From: Chloroflexota bacterium
Lineage (GTDB): Bacteria; Chloroflexota; UBA5177; JANWHV01
NCBI GenBank assembly: GCA_028287725.1
Contig: JAQBPC010000309.1
Coordinates: forward strand, 1 to 6,987
Direction: 5' to 3'
DNA length: 6,987 nt
The translations under genes were made by a program, and so were the position numbers. Under the pieces are notes generated by a model that worked only from the letters and a program-made list of their open reading frames with translations, was not told where the DNA came from and searched no databases. This document shows positions 1 through 5,743 of the stretch, one piece after another (within the stretch, counting starts at the first letter, position 1; every line of letters starts with the position of its first letter).

Positions 1-310
1 TGAACGCGGAATTCCACGACGAGGCGCCTAAGGACCAGAAAATCGCAGTATATCCGAGCAAAAGGCTGGACAACCACACGGCAGGGAGGCTCAACAGGGT
101 CACGGGCGCATAGTAAGCCAGCCTCCGCTCCTGTGTATCGGGCCGACTTCCCGGCAACCTTAGGCTAAACAGATAGCGACTTGTCTTGAACACCAACGTA
201 GTCAACTTGTCTGGCACGCCTCGCGGAACCACGAACGTGCGGATGGCAGAGAAGAGGGCGCCGAGGATGAACGCGACTCCGAGCACTAAGACGACGAAGT
301 GGATGACCAT
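1..310 (-). CDS. N-terminal part of a two-TM, potassium-channel-like membrane protein (runs off left edge)
   Basis: Reading the minus strand from the ATG at 310-308 gives 103 codons without a stop up to the window edge. The start is well fixed: an in-frame TAG lies six codons upstream (328-326), and an AGGTG ribosome-binding site (complement of 318-322) sits 7 bases before the ATG. Residues 2-24 are a hydrophobic segment, followed by a basic stretch with the motif RTFVVPRG (24-31). An amphipathic, Arg/Lys-rich region covers about 35-65, and a second hydrophobic segment about 67-94. This resembles the N-terminus of proteins often annotated as two-pore-domain potassium channel family in Actinobacteria and Chloroflexota, where a pore loop and further helix follow. 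The selectivity filter would lie outside the window, so channel function is a family guess. That it is a real membrane protein is fairly secure. Confidence 0.6.
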   Translation of the reverse strand, partial: MVIHFVVLVLGVAFILGALFSAIRTFVVPRGVPDKLTTLVFKTSRYLFSLRLPGSRPDTQERRLAYYAPVTLLSLPAVWLSSLLLGYTAIFWSLGASSWNSAF

Positions 311-402
311 GTAGCTACACCTGCACTAGCAGCAGTATCAGCGGTCGGCAGCGCTGACCTACACATCCGCAAGACGGAGCGTGCCGGCGATCTTTTGCGG
401 AC

Positions 403-408
403 ATTATA
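403..408 (-). promoter_or_regulatory. Perfect TATAAT -10 box upstream of the channel-like gene
   Basis: On the minus strand this hexamer reads TATAAT, about 93 bases before the ATG at 310, in the 216-base gap between the propeller gene and the channel-like gene. I see no good TTGACA-like -35 at 16-18 bases (best match 2 of 6), and no TGn extension. It would give the channel gene its own transcript with a leader of about 85 bases. Apart from this box and its flanks, I see no gene or strong terminator in 311-526. Confidence 0.35.
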
Positions 409-526
409 CGTTGTCTCCCGAATTCAGACTGTGGCAGTGTCCCCGTCCCATTACCGGGCGGAATCGAGCTCGAGTGTACGTGTTTTCGGTCGAGCATGCC
501 CAATGGGAGTGAGATGGGCCCAAGTA

Positions 527-1984
527 TCACCGGTGGATTGTCGCCTTCGCAGTACCGGTTGTCCCGGTAGGTGTTGCCGCCCTACTCGCTGTGGCCAAGA
601 CATGCATTACGGGCGTGGGTGTGACGGCTAACGAGGGCACTGGCGCATATGGCACGGCCGCACTGTAGATCTCTTGCTTGCCGCTCCGCGTATCGTTCCA
701 AAACGGATAGATGACCCCTGGGCCTACAGCCAAGCCTTGATAGTCGCCGATGAACGTCTCCTGTGCCGTCGCGTGCGGGGCACCCAGTGCGGGGTTCCAA
801 GAGACATTGGTGACGCGCTGCGAAGGGGAAAAGCTAACCCCGCCGTCGGCCGATCGTGCCAGATACACATCAATCAGCCCGTTCGCCGCGTTATGCAGCC
901 GGCTGAAATACGAAACAAAGACGCTGCCGTCGCTTCCCACCGCTAACTGAGGCTCGAACTGATCATCGTGTCTGACCATTTGCCCGCCGTCGACCCGGAC
1001 TGGCAATGTCCACGTTTGGCCGCCGTCTTGCGACCGAGAGGCCAGAACTCGAGCAATATGCCCTCCGTAGTCAGCCCAGGCAGCATAGAGAGCCGAACCA
1101 GTTGGACTAGCCGCCGCGGCCGGGAGGCTGAACACACGGAAGTTGGCATGCGGTAACTGTTCCGGCAGCTCCTTCACCGGACTAACCAGGTGTGACGAGC
1201 CAAAGTGCGCCCCTCCGTCAACGGAACCCACGACATCAATGCTGCTGCGATCCAGGACGATGTAGACAATATGGACCTGGCCTCCCGGTGCCACGGTGAC
1301 GATCGGTCCGGACGGAAAGCCGGACTTTGGAGCATTGAACATCTGCACTGGAGAGAAGCTCGTTGCACCGTCAACGGAGCGACTAAAGGCGATTTTGGCA
1401 TGACGACCGCGATCGAAGAGGTGCACCCAGGCGACGTATATATTGCCTAGCGTCGGACCGTCCGATGTGTCTACGGTCAGCCAAGGTTTGTCATTTGCGA
1501 AACCAGCGTCCTCAAAGACGGTGATTGCCCGGCCAAAGCTGCGCCCACCATCGAAACTTCGCCATATGTAGACACCACTCCGTGTCGCGTGGTTGGGCAG
1601 TGCTCGTATGCCAAGCGCCAATACGTAGCCGACCCCGTTGGCATTAAAGGCTACCGTGGGATCTGAGGTAATGAGAAAGGCCTGCGAACCGGGTAACAAG
1701 CCGTTGTCATGCCATGATGAGCCACCGTCAAAGGACACGTATGTGCCGATGTGAAACCGGTATTTCGCAAGATCGGTGAATAACTTCGAGGCCCCTAGCA
1801 GGTTCCCTCGCTGTTTAGGATTCACCGCAACGTAGGGCTCGCTATGGGCAAGATAAGTGTCGTGACTCACCCGTACATTGGGAGTCGACTGCGTGCCTGC
1901 AATGGCTTCCGGCGATGTAGCGCCGCCGAGCAGTGACACGCAGCAAAACGAGGCGACGAGTAGCATTGCGACCGTGAAACGCAT
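527..1984 (-). CDS. Secreted six-bladed Asp-box (BNR) beta-propeller protein, sialidase-like fold
   Basis: The 485-residue product starts with a Sec signal peptide (basic MRF, hydrophobic core about 4-20, probable cleavage near the AIAG at 27-30), so it should be exported. There is no lipobox. Six Asp-boxes of the S-x-D-G-[GA]-x-[STAH]-[FW] type occur at about 84-91, 143-150, 203-210, 254-261, 318-325 and 378-385. The spacing of roughly 50-65 residues predicts one six-bladed propeller. Near the C-terminus, GDYQG (413-417) and FWNDTRSG (428-435) match a pattern common in secreted proteins annotated as exo-alpha-sialidase or BNR-repeat. The last 35 residues are low-complexity Thr/Ala/Pro. I see no FRIP-type motif or clear arginine triad of true sialidases, so the substrate is unknown and a carbohydrate-binding role is equally possible. 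The ATG is the only good start after an in-frame TGA at 2017-2015. A GGAAGG lies rather far (about 15 bases) upstream. The gap 1985-2232 behind it shows no gene or convincing promoter. Confidence 0.85.
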   Translation of the reverse strand: MRFTVAMLLVASFCCVSLLGGATSPEAIAGTQSTPNVRVSHDTYLAHSEPYVAVNPKQRGNLLGASKLFTDLAKYRFHIGTYVSFDGGSSWHDNGLLPGSQAFLITSDPTVAFNANGVGYVLALGIRALPNHATRSGVYIWRSFDGGRSFGRAITVFEDAGFANDKPWLTVDTSDGPTLGNIYVAWVHLFDRGRHAKIAFSRSVDGATSFSPVQMFNAPKSGFPSGPIVTVAPGGQVHIVYIVLDRSSIDVVGSVDGGAHFGSSHLVSPVKELPEQLPHANFRVFSLPAAAASPTGSALYAAWADYGGHIARVLASRSQDGGQTWTLPVRVDGGQMVRHDDQFEPQLAVGSDGSVFVSYFSRLHNAANGLIDVYLARSADGGVSFSPSQRVTNVSWNPALGAPHATAQETFIGDYQGLAVGPGVIYPFWNDTRSGKQEIYSAAVPYAPVPSLAVTPTPVMHVLATASRAATPTGTTGTAKATIHR

Positions 1985-2232
1985 AAAAATAGCTGCACGC
2001 CTTCCCAGATCTTCTCAAGGAACTTCACCCGACCAGTCGCTTGTACCTGTATCAATCAGCATACGCGAGCACGATCTTCGGAGGCAGCACGGCACTCGTG
2101 GCTGTTACGTGGCGCATTTGGACGGTCGTGGCCGCTCCAATGCCCCGTGGGATTGCAGTGTTACGCGCTTTCTGGCAACGAAGCTGAATGCACATGCGCC
2201 GAACCAAGCAGATTCGCTTGCGCTCTTGCTCG

Positions 2233-2529
2233 TCACGCGACCCGTCGCATCAGCACCACGCTGAGTGCAGCTACCCAAATCAGCAGTAGCGGCAGCGCTA
2301 CGTACAGCACGGCGTAAATGTTGGAGTTATTCAGCACGAAGCTCCAGCCGCCGACGACGAGGATCACAGACAACACCGCACCCAGCCAGCCGAGCCACAG
2401 TGGGAGGGCGCGGGTATGAAAGGTGAGGATCGCGGTCGACCCACTGAACAGGCTCAGCGCCAACAGCTTGAACGTGTCTGACTCGTTAACAAGATCGAAG
2501 AGCATGCGAGTCGCGGCAGGATTAGCCAA
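2233..2529 (-). CDS. Short three-TM membrane protein, probably the C-terminal remnant of a larger family
   Basis: The 98-residue frame opens at a TTG (2529-2527). Possible earlier codons reach back only ten positions to an in-frame TAA (2559-2557), and none of them is ATG, GTG or TTG. Three hydrophobic segments are predicted at about 20-38, 42-65 and 70-94, ending in a basic RR tail, as in an integral membrane protein. The pattern LFDLVNESD followed by a helix and then RALPLWLGWLGAV closely recalls the C-terminal half of DUF4386-like and related hypothetical membrane proteins of actinobacteria, which are usually over 200 residues with three or four more helices before this point. I find no hydrophobic sequence in any minus-strand frame of 2530-2750 that could supply the missing half. 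The ORF has no convincing ribosome-binding site, so I take it as either a decayed gene or a small stand-alone protein. Confidence 0.5.
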   Translation of the reverse strand: MANPAATRMLFDLVNESDTFKLLALSLFSGSTAILTFHTRALPLWLGWLGAVLSVILVVGGWSFVLNNSNIYAVLYVALPLLLIWVAALSVVLMRRVA

Positions 2530-2881
2530 CGCTGCCTCTTTTGCATGGTAAATCCGTTATCCACAGTGAACCAGGGCGCTGTCGCGCCACATCAAACACC
2601 AACGAAGCCCGAATCAGATGCGCCTTAGAGGAGTGCTGCGTAGGTGAGGCATACCGATAATTGCTGAGCGCCACAGACACGGATGGGATGGACGTTCAGC
2701 GCAGGACTCAAACGCCAACGGGCCCTGCCGGAGTATCATGCAAGCTTGCCATGTAGATGCACCACGGACATCGCCTCGCGCCGAACGTTCTCCTGTCGCC
2801 TGGCCTGAATTCGCCACCTGCCAGGCTTCCGGTACGGCACTGATACGTTACCGACCAAAGTTTTGGGAGGGAAGCAGTTCT
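2530..2881. other. Non-coding gap upstream of uxaC with a 10-bp palindrome
   Basis: No frame here looks like a real protein; the in-frame extension of uxaC back to 2738 reads as Cys/Pro/Arg-rich, non-family sequence. The gap holds a perfect palindrome GCAAGCTTGC at 2740-2749. It is flanked by CAT on the left (2737-2739) and, after one extra C, ATG on the right (2751-2753), so it could be an operator for a LacI- or GntR-type uronate regulator. A GATAAT at 2656-2661 could act as a -10 box, but its -35 is poor. The uxaC promoter is therefore not firmly located. Confidence 0.3.
2865..2870 (+). promoter_or_regulatory. Ribosome-binding site deciding the uxaC start
   Basis: GGGAGG, extending into GGGAGGGA, lies 11 bases before the ATG at 2882. 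The alternative in-frame ATG at 2738 has only GGAG at 2730-2733, very close to it, and would add 48 residues that do not resemble the family. The strong site supports 2882. Confidence 0.6.
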
Positions 2882-4303
2882 ATGACGGGAAGCTGGACCC
2901 TGTCGCCTGATCGTTGCTTTAGCGCTGAGGTGTCGCAACGCGCGTGTGCCCGCGAGCTCTACGCCTTGGTTAAAGACGCGCCGATAATCAGCCCGCATGG
3001 GCACGTCGATCCCGCGCTTCTTGCCGACCCAGCCGCATCGTTCGGCACGCCGACAGACCTCTTCATCATTCCCGACCACTACGTGTTCCGTATGCTGTAC
3101 AGCCAGGGTATTGCGCTTGAAGGTCTGGGTATCCCAACCCGTGACGGCACACCTGTCGAGCAGGACCACCGGCGTATCTGGCAACGGTTCGCTGATCACT
3201 TCTACCTGTTTTCCGGAACGCCGACTGGGTTATGGCTCGCCGACGAGCTTACGTCGGTCTTTGGCGTGACCGAGAAGCTCTCCGGCGCCAATGCTCAGGC
3301 TGTCTATGATCACATCGCGTCACGGCTCGCTCAACGCGCCTTCACGCCGAGGGCCCTGCTCGCTCGCTTCAAGATCGATCAGCTCTGCACAACCGACGCC
3401 GCGACAAGCCGGCTCGACCAACACCGCGCAATGAGTGCCGAAGATTTGGGCTCACGTATACGCCCAACATTCCGTCCTGATGCAGTGGTCAATCTTGATA
3501 CACCTGGCTGGCTTGAGCATACCAATCGGTTGAGCGAAGTCTCAGGAATTGACGTCAAGGACTATCGCTCGTTCATCCAGGCATTGGAGGCGCGTCGCGC
3601 GACTTTCAAGGAACTCGGCGCCACCGCAACCGACCATGCTGTCGTAACCCCATTTACCGAGCGCCTCTCAGAGCACGATGCGGATAAATTCTACCAGCGC
3701 GCGCTGCGCGGCTCCCTGCAGGCGGACGACGCGCACCGTTTCACCGGACATATGATGCTCGAGCTGGCACGCATGAGCACGGAGGACGGGCTCGTAATGC
3801 AGCTGCATGCCGGCAGCTGCCGCAATCACAACCCAGTCATCTTCGAGCGCTTTGGTCCGGATATGGGCGCGGACATTCCTTTGCAGACGGAGTGGACGCA
3901 GAATTTACGGCCCCTTCTCGAACAGAGCGGCAATGATCCGCGCTTCCGACTTATTCTGTTTACGCTGGACGAGACCGCCTACAGCCGTGAGCTAGCGCCG
4001 ATTGCCGGCCATTACCCGTCGGTATTTCTCGGGCCGCCTTGGTGGTTCCTGGACAGCGTCAATGCGATGCACCGGTTCCTTGAGTCAGCGGTAGAAACGG
4101 CAGGCCTGTACAACCTTGCCGGATTCAACGACGACACCCGAGCATTCTGTTCTATTCCCGCACGCCACGACATGTGGCGGCGCGTAAGCTGCAACTGGTT
4201 GGCGGGAAAGGTTGTACTGGGCTTAATCGATCAGGAAGACGCCGGCCAAATGGCAATGGAATGTGCCTATGGGCTTGCTCAACGCGCCTACCGGCTCGAA
4301 TAA
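2882..4303 (+). CDS. uxaC: Uronate (glucuronate/galacturonate) isomerase UxaC
   Basis: The product interconverts D-glucuronate with D-fructuronate and D-galacturonate with D-tagaturonate, the first cytoplasmic step of hexuronate catabolism. From the ATG at 2882 it has 473 residues, matching the usual length of about 470. Family landmarks are present in order: SPHGHVDP with the metal-binding His39-x-His41, DHYVFRMLYSQG (65-76), MQLHAGSCRNHN (306-317) with His309, GPPWWFLDS (384-392), and GFNDDTR (414-420), whose Asp418 and Arg420 match the catalytic Asp/Arg of the amidohydrolase-type barrel. RHDMWRR (428-434) and the C-terminal YGLAQRAY are also typical. No conserved key residue appears to be missing. 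The gene stands alone: no mannonate/altronate dehydratase, fructuronate reductase or uronate transporter lies in the window. An in-frame ATG at 2738 would give 521 residues, but I consider that an overextension. Identity is near certain by motif recognition. Confidence 0.95.
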   Translation: MTGSWTLSPDRCFSAEVSQRACARELYALVKDAPIISPHGHVDPALLADPAASFGTPTDLFIIPDHYVFRMLYSQGIALEGLGIPTRDGTPVEQDHRRIWQRFADHFYLFSGTPTGLWLADELTSVFGVTEKLSGANAQAVYDHIASRLAQRAFTPRALLARFKIDQLCTTDAATSRLDQHRAMSAEDLGSRIRPTFRPDAVVNLDTPGWLEHTNRLSEVSGIDVKDYRSFIQALEARRATFKELGATATDHAVVTPFTERLSEHDADKFYQRALRGSLQADDAHRFTGHMMLELARMSTEDGLVMQLHAGSCRNHNPVIFERFGPDMGADIPLQTEWTQNLRPLLEQSGNDPRFRLILFTLDETAYSRELAPIAGHYPSVFLGPPWWFLDSVNAMHRFLESAVETAGLYNLAGFNDDTRAFCSIPARHDMWRRVSCNWLAGKVVLGLIDQEDAGQMAMECAYGLAQRAYRLE

Positions 4304-4366
4304 ACATGCTTCAGCTTCGCCGCGCGGAACGCTGCGAGATACAGTAAGCCGTATCCGATATCTCCG

Positions 4367-4400
4367 GTCTCCCCGGGAAGCTGAGACTTCCCGGGGAGAC
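4367..4400. terminator. Perfect 14-bp hairpin after uxaC, without U-tract
   Basis: The arms GTCTCCCCGGGAAG (4367-4380) and CTTCCCGGGGAGAC (4387-4400) are exactly complementary around the 6-base loop CTGAGA. The hairpin starts 63 bases after the uxaC stop, in the gap between convergent uxaC and the GYD gene, so it could serve as a terminator in either direction. No T-run follows on either strand, so it is not a classical intrinsic terminator. It may be a tail-less terminator or an RNA-stabilising 3' end. Confidence 0.6.
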
Positions 4401-4519
4401 AAGTGTCAGGCACGCGCTGCTCCTGTGACGGCACCAATGGCGGGCCAGCACGGTTCCGCATTGCCGGCAAAAATACACCAATGTCGTAGCAGCGGTTGCC
4501 GGAGGGTGGCCCGAGCGCG

Positions 4520-4846
4520 CTAGCTGCCGGGTACTCGCAGTGTCGACGCCGCGGCCTTCCGCATAATTTCCATGGACTCTTCGACGGTCAGGAGCTGGGT
4601 CGTCTTGATCGCTTTGAGATGGCCGGCCGCGTTCGCGGCCACGGCGGCCGCCGCGCCCGCTATTGCATCCGGGGCCTCGTAGAGTACCACGACGTCGTAC
4701 TCGCCAAAGCAGAAGTAGACATCACGCAGCGTCCACTCGGATTTCTCCATCATGCTGCGGATCGCCTCTCGCCGATTCTCGGGCTTCTTCATCATCGCCG
4801 CCCATGCCTGTGGAGTGTAGGTGGCCTGAATCATGAAGAGGGCCAT
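4520..4846 (-). CDS. GYD-domain protein
   Basis: The 108-residue product covers one complete GYD domain (PF08734 type), a small alpha/beta fold of the dimeric ferredoxin-like kind with no established function. It opens with MALFMIQATYTPQAWA, as usual in the family. The signature GEYD is at 48-51 within CFGEYDVVVLYEAPD, and the closing motif LKAIKTTQLLTVEE is at 77-90 ahead of the final helix. I place the start at the ATG at 4846-4844. An ATG two codons earlier (4852) leaves only 2 bases after the AGGAGG, whereas 4846 leaves the normal 8. The gene is transcribed away from the PadR regulator and shares its intergenic control region, so it is a natural candidate target for that repressor. The C-terminal dozen residues are poorly conserved in kind. 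Family assignment is confident; biochemical role is unknown. Confidence 0.9.
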   Translation of the reverse strand: MALFMIQATYTPQAWAAMMKKPENRREAIRSMMEKSEWTLRDVYFCFGEYDVVVLYEAPDAIAGAAAAVAANAAGHLKAIKTTQLLTVEESMEIMRKAAASTLRVPGS

Positions 4847-4854
4847 TGGCATAT

Positions 4855-4860
4855 CCTCCT
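4855..4860 (-). promoter_or_regulatory. Shine-Dalgarno AGGAGG of the GYD gene
   Basis: On the minus strand this is a full-consensus AGGAGG, 8 bases before the ATG at 4846 and 2 bases before the ATG at 4852. It selects the downstream start. Confidence 0.75.
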
Positions 4861-4879
4861 TCTACCTCCATACCCACAA

Positions 4880-4895
4880 GTGCCGCGACCGGCAC
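4880..4895 (-). other. Small hairpin in the GYD leader
   Basis: GTGCCG and CGGCAC form a 6-bp stem with a 4-base loop, about 20 bases upstream of the GYD Shine-Dalgarno site. It would lie in the 5' untranslated region if the promoter at 4902-4930 is used. Being self-complementary, it could also be a protein site. Role unknown. Confidence 0.3.
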
Positions 4896-4901
4896 AGAAC
4901 G

Positions 4902-4930
4902 AGTATGGAACTACTCAATTTAATAATCAA
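4902..4930 (-). promoter_or_regulatory. Possible promoter of the GYD gene
   Basis: On the minus strand TTGATT (complement of 4925-4930, 4 of 6 matches to TTGACA), a 17-base spacer and CATACT (complement of 4902-4907, 4 of 6 matches to TATAAT) form a moderate sigma70-type promoter. It would start transcription near 4895, about 50 bases before the GYD start. Confidence 0.35.
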
Positions 4931-4964
4931 TTCGGTCTTATCTCGATTGACCGGCAATTATTGC
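4915..4964. repeat. Cluster of CAATT elements between the divergent genes
   Basis: TCAATT occurs at 4915-4920 and again 12 bases on at 4927-4932. ATTGA follows in inverted orientation at 4946-4950, and GCAAT-T-ATTGC, an 11-base inverted repeat, lies at 4954-4964 within the spacer of the PadR promoter. They may be regulator half-sites, but the region is AT-rich and chance repeats are likely there. Confidence 0.3.
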
Positions 4965-4976
4965 AAACGCTATAGT
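4947..4976 (+). promoter_or_regulatory. Sigma70-type promoter of the padR-family gene
   Basis: TTGACC (4947-4952, 5 of 6) and TATAGT (4971-4976, 5 of 6) are separated by 18 bases. Transcription would begin near 4983, giving a leader of about 50 bases before the PadR ATG at 5033. This is the best promoter match I see in the window. Confidence 0.65.
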
Positions 4977-5000
4977 CATGTTGTGAGTAATCACAGGATG
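4977..5000. promoter_or_regulatory. Imperfect 24-bp palindrome over the predicted transcription start: candidate PadR operator
   Basis: The core is TGTGA-GTAA-TCACA (4982-4995), with outer CAT (4977-4979) and ATG (4998-5000) also pairing; 9 of 12 positions are symmetric. It begins directly after the -10 box and covers the expected start site, the place where a bound repressor would block transcription. PadR-family proteins commonly bind dyad sites in their own promoters and in divergent neighbours, so autoregulation is the simplest reading. The half-sites also resemble CRP-type TGTGA/TCACA, but with 4 rather than 6 bases between them. Confidence 0.45.
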
Positions 5001-5032
5001 CCTAGCGCCGATTTAGTAAGCGGGGAGCGCAC

Positions 5033-5599
5033 ATGCGACGCCCGGTAGATGCCGCGGATCCTGCTCGGCATGTCTTGCTTGGCCTACTTCTCGATGGCCC
5101 GAGCCACGGCTACATCCTCGCACGCGCCTTTGCGCCTGGTACTGCCCTCGGCAGTGTTGTTTACCTCGGCGCCAGCCATCTTTATGCGCTGTTGATACAG
5201 CTTGAACGAGACGGCTTCATTGAGGGTGAGCGTTTAGAGCAAGGCGCCCGCCCGGCGCGGCGGGTGTATCGCATCACCGACGCGGGTCGAGCTGAAGTTC
5301 TGCGCTGGATAGACGAGCCCGTGGGTCGACCCCGTGACGTCCTGATCGACTTCCCGCTCAAGCTTTATCTTGCGCAGAGACTCGATACTTCGCGCGCACT
5401 AAACCTCGTTATGCACCAGCGCAACCTGTTCGCCTCGTATCTAAAAGACCTGGAACACGAGATACGCCAAACGGACTCCGCAAAGGACCAGTCCTTTTTG
5501 AGCCTTGTGCTCGATGGGCGGATCGAGCGGACCAAGTCGACGCTGGCGTGGCTCGAACACTGTGCCTCCGCGTTGGCGGTACAGCCGACCGCGAAATGA
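5033..5599 (+). CDS. PadR-family transcriptional regulator
   Basis: The 188-residue protein has the standard PadR layout. An N-terminal winged helix-turn-helix covers about 11-90, with HVLLGLLLDGPSHGYILAR (13-31), the recognition-helix region GASHLYALLIQLERDGFIE (46-64), and the wing RRVYRITDAGR (76-86). A longer helical C-terminal part (about 95-180) would form the dimer. Such proteins are usually ligand-responsive repressors of detoxification or transport genes; the ligand cannot be read from the sequence. The ATG at 5033 has GGGGAG at 5022-5027, 5 bases upstream. The gene is divergent from the GYD gene and 144 bases ahead of the ModA fusion on the same strand, so its targets may include itself, the GYD gene and possibly the transporter protein. 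The frame is intact and of normal length for the class. Confidence 0.92.
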   Translation: MRRPVDAADPARHVLLGLLLDGPSHGYILARAFAPGTALGSVVYLGASHLYALLIQLERDGFIEGERLEQGARPARRVYRITDAGRAEVLRWIDEPVGRPRDVLIDFPLKLYLAQRLDTSRALNLVMHQRNLFASYLKDLEHEIRQTDSAKDQSFLSLVLDGRIERTKSTLAWLEHCASALAVQPTAK

Positions 5600-5658
5600 T
5601 TCGCCACATGTACGCCCAGCTCGAGTATTGAGGGTGCACATGACCAGCTAACCGCCCT

Positions 5659-5710
5659 GTCTTCGCAATGTTCCGCCCGGCCTCGTCACACGTCTTCGCA
5701 GCACTTTAAT
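5659..5710 (+). promoter_or_regulatory. Control region upstream of the ModA fusion: direct repeats and weak promoter
   Basis: The 144-base gap after PadR contains a 9-base direct repeat GTCTTCGCA at 5659-5667 and 5692-5700, starting 33 bases apart, about three helical turns. TCGTCA (5683-5688, 4 of 6), a 16-base spacer and TTTAAT (5705-5710, 5 of 6) make a weak promoter, with the second repeat inside its spacer. I see no ModE-type TATA-rich palindrome. This would let the ModA fusion be transcribed separately from PadR. Confidence 0.3.
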
Positions 5711-5743
5711 GCAATGATTGTTCAGTTGCCATAGGGAGCACTC

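Noticed and set aside
513..668. Plus-strand frame with a hydrophobic stretch (about 531-600) that looks like a membrane segment
   Set aside because: It has no good start codon or ribosome-binding site and lies antisense to the Thr/Ala/Pro-rich tail of the propeller gene, whose frame is far better supported.
1878..2264. Plus-strand open frame of 128 codons across the gap between the propeller and the three-TM gene
   Set aside because: It overlaps the start of the propeller gene on the other strand, has no recognisable motif or ribosome-binding site, and its composition looks random.
2708..3199. Minus-strand open frame of 163 codons over the uxaC N-terminus
   Set aside because: It is antisense to conserved uxaC motifs including the metal-binding HGH, and has no family-like sequence.
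4461..4502. TTGCCGGCAA palindrome and a distant TTGCCGG that could form a terminator for the GYD gene
   Set aside because: The stem is only 7 bp with a loop of about 25 bases and no T-run after it on the minus strand; the 14-bp hairpin nearby is far stronger.
4499..4590. Sequence GGAGGGTGGCCCGAGCG resembling the 5' end of a serine-type tRNA
   Set aside because: No matching 3' acceptor strand (ACCCTCC) or T-arm GTTCGA follows at tRNA distance, and the stretch is the 3' end of the GYD coding sequence.
4982..4995. CRP/FNR binding site TGTGA-N4-TCACA
   Set aside because: CRP sites have 6 bases between the half-sites, and FNR uses TTGAT-N4-ATCAA. The position over the start site fits a local repressor better than an activator.
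5600..5743. Moco riboswitch or ModE operator ahead of the ModA fusion
   Set aside because: The gap is too short for a full Moco riboswitch plus promoter, no conserved multi-stem structure is apparent, and no TATA-rich ModE palindrome is present.
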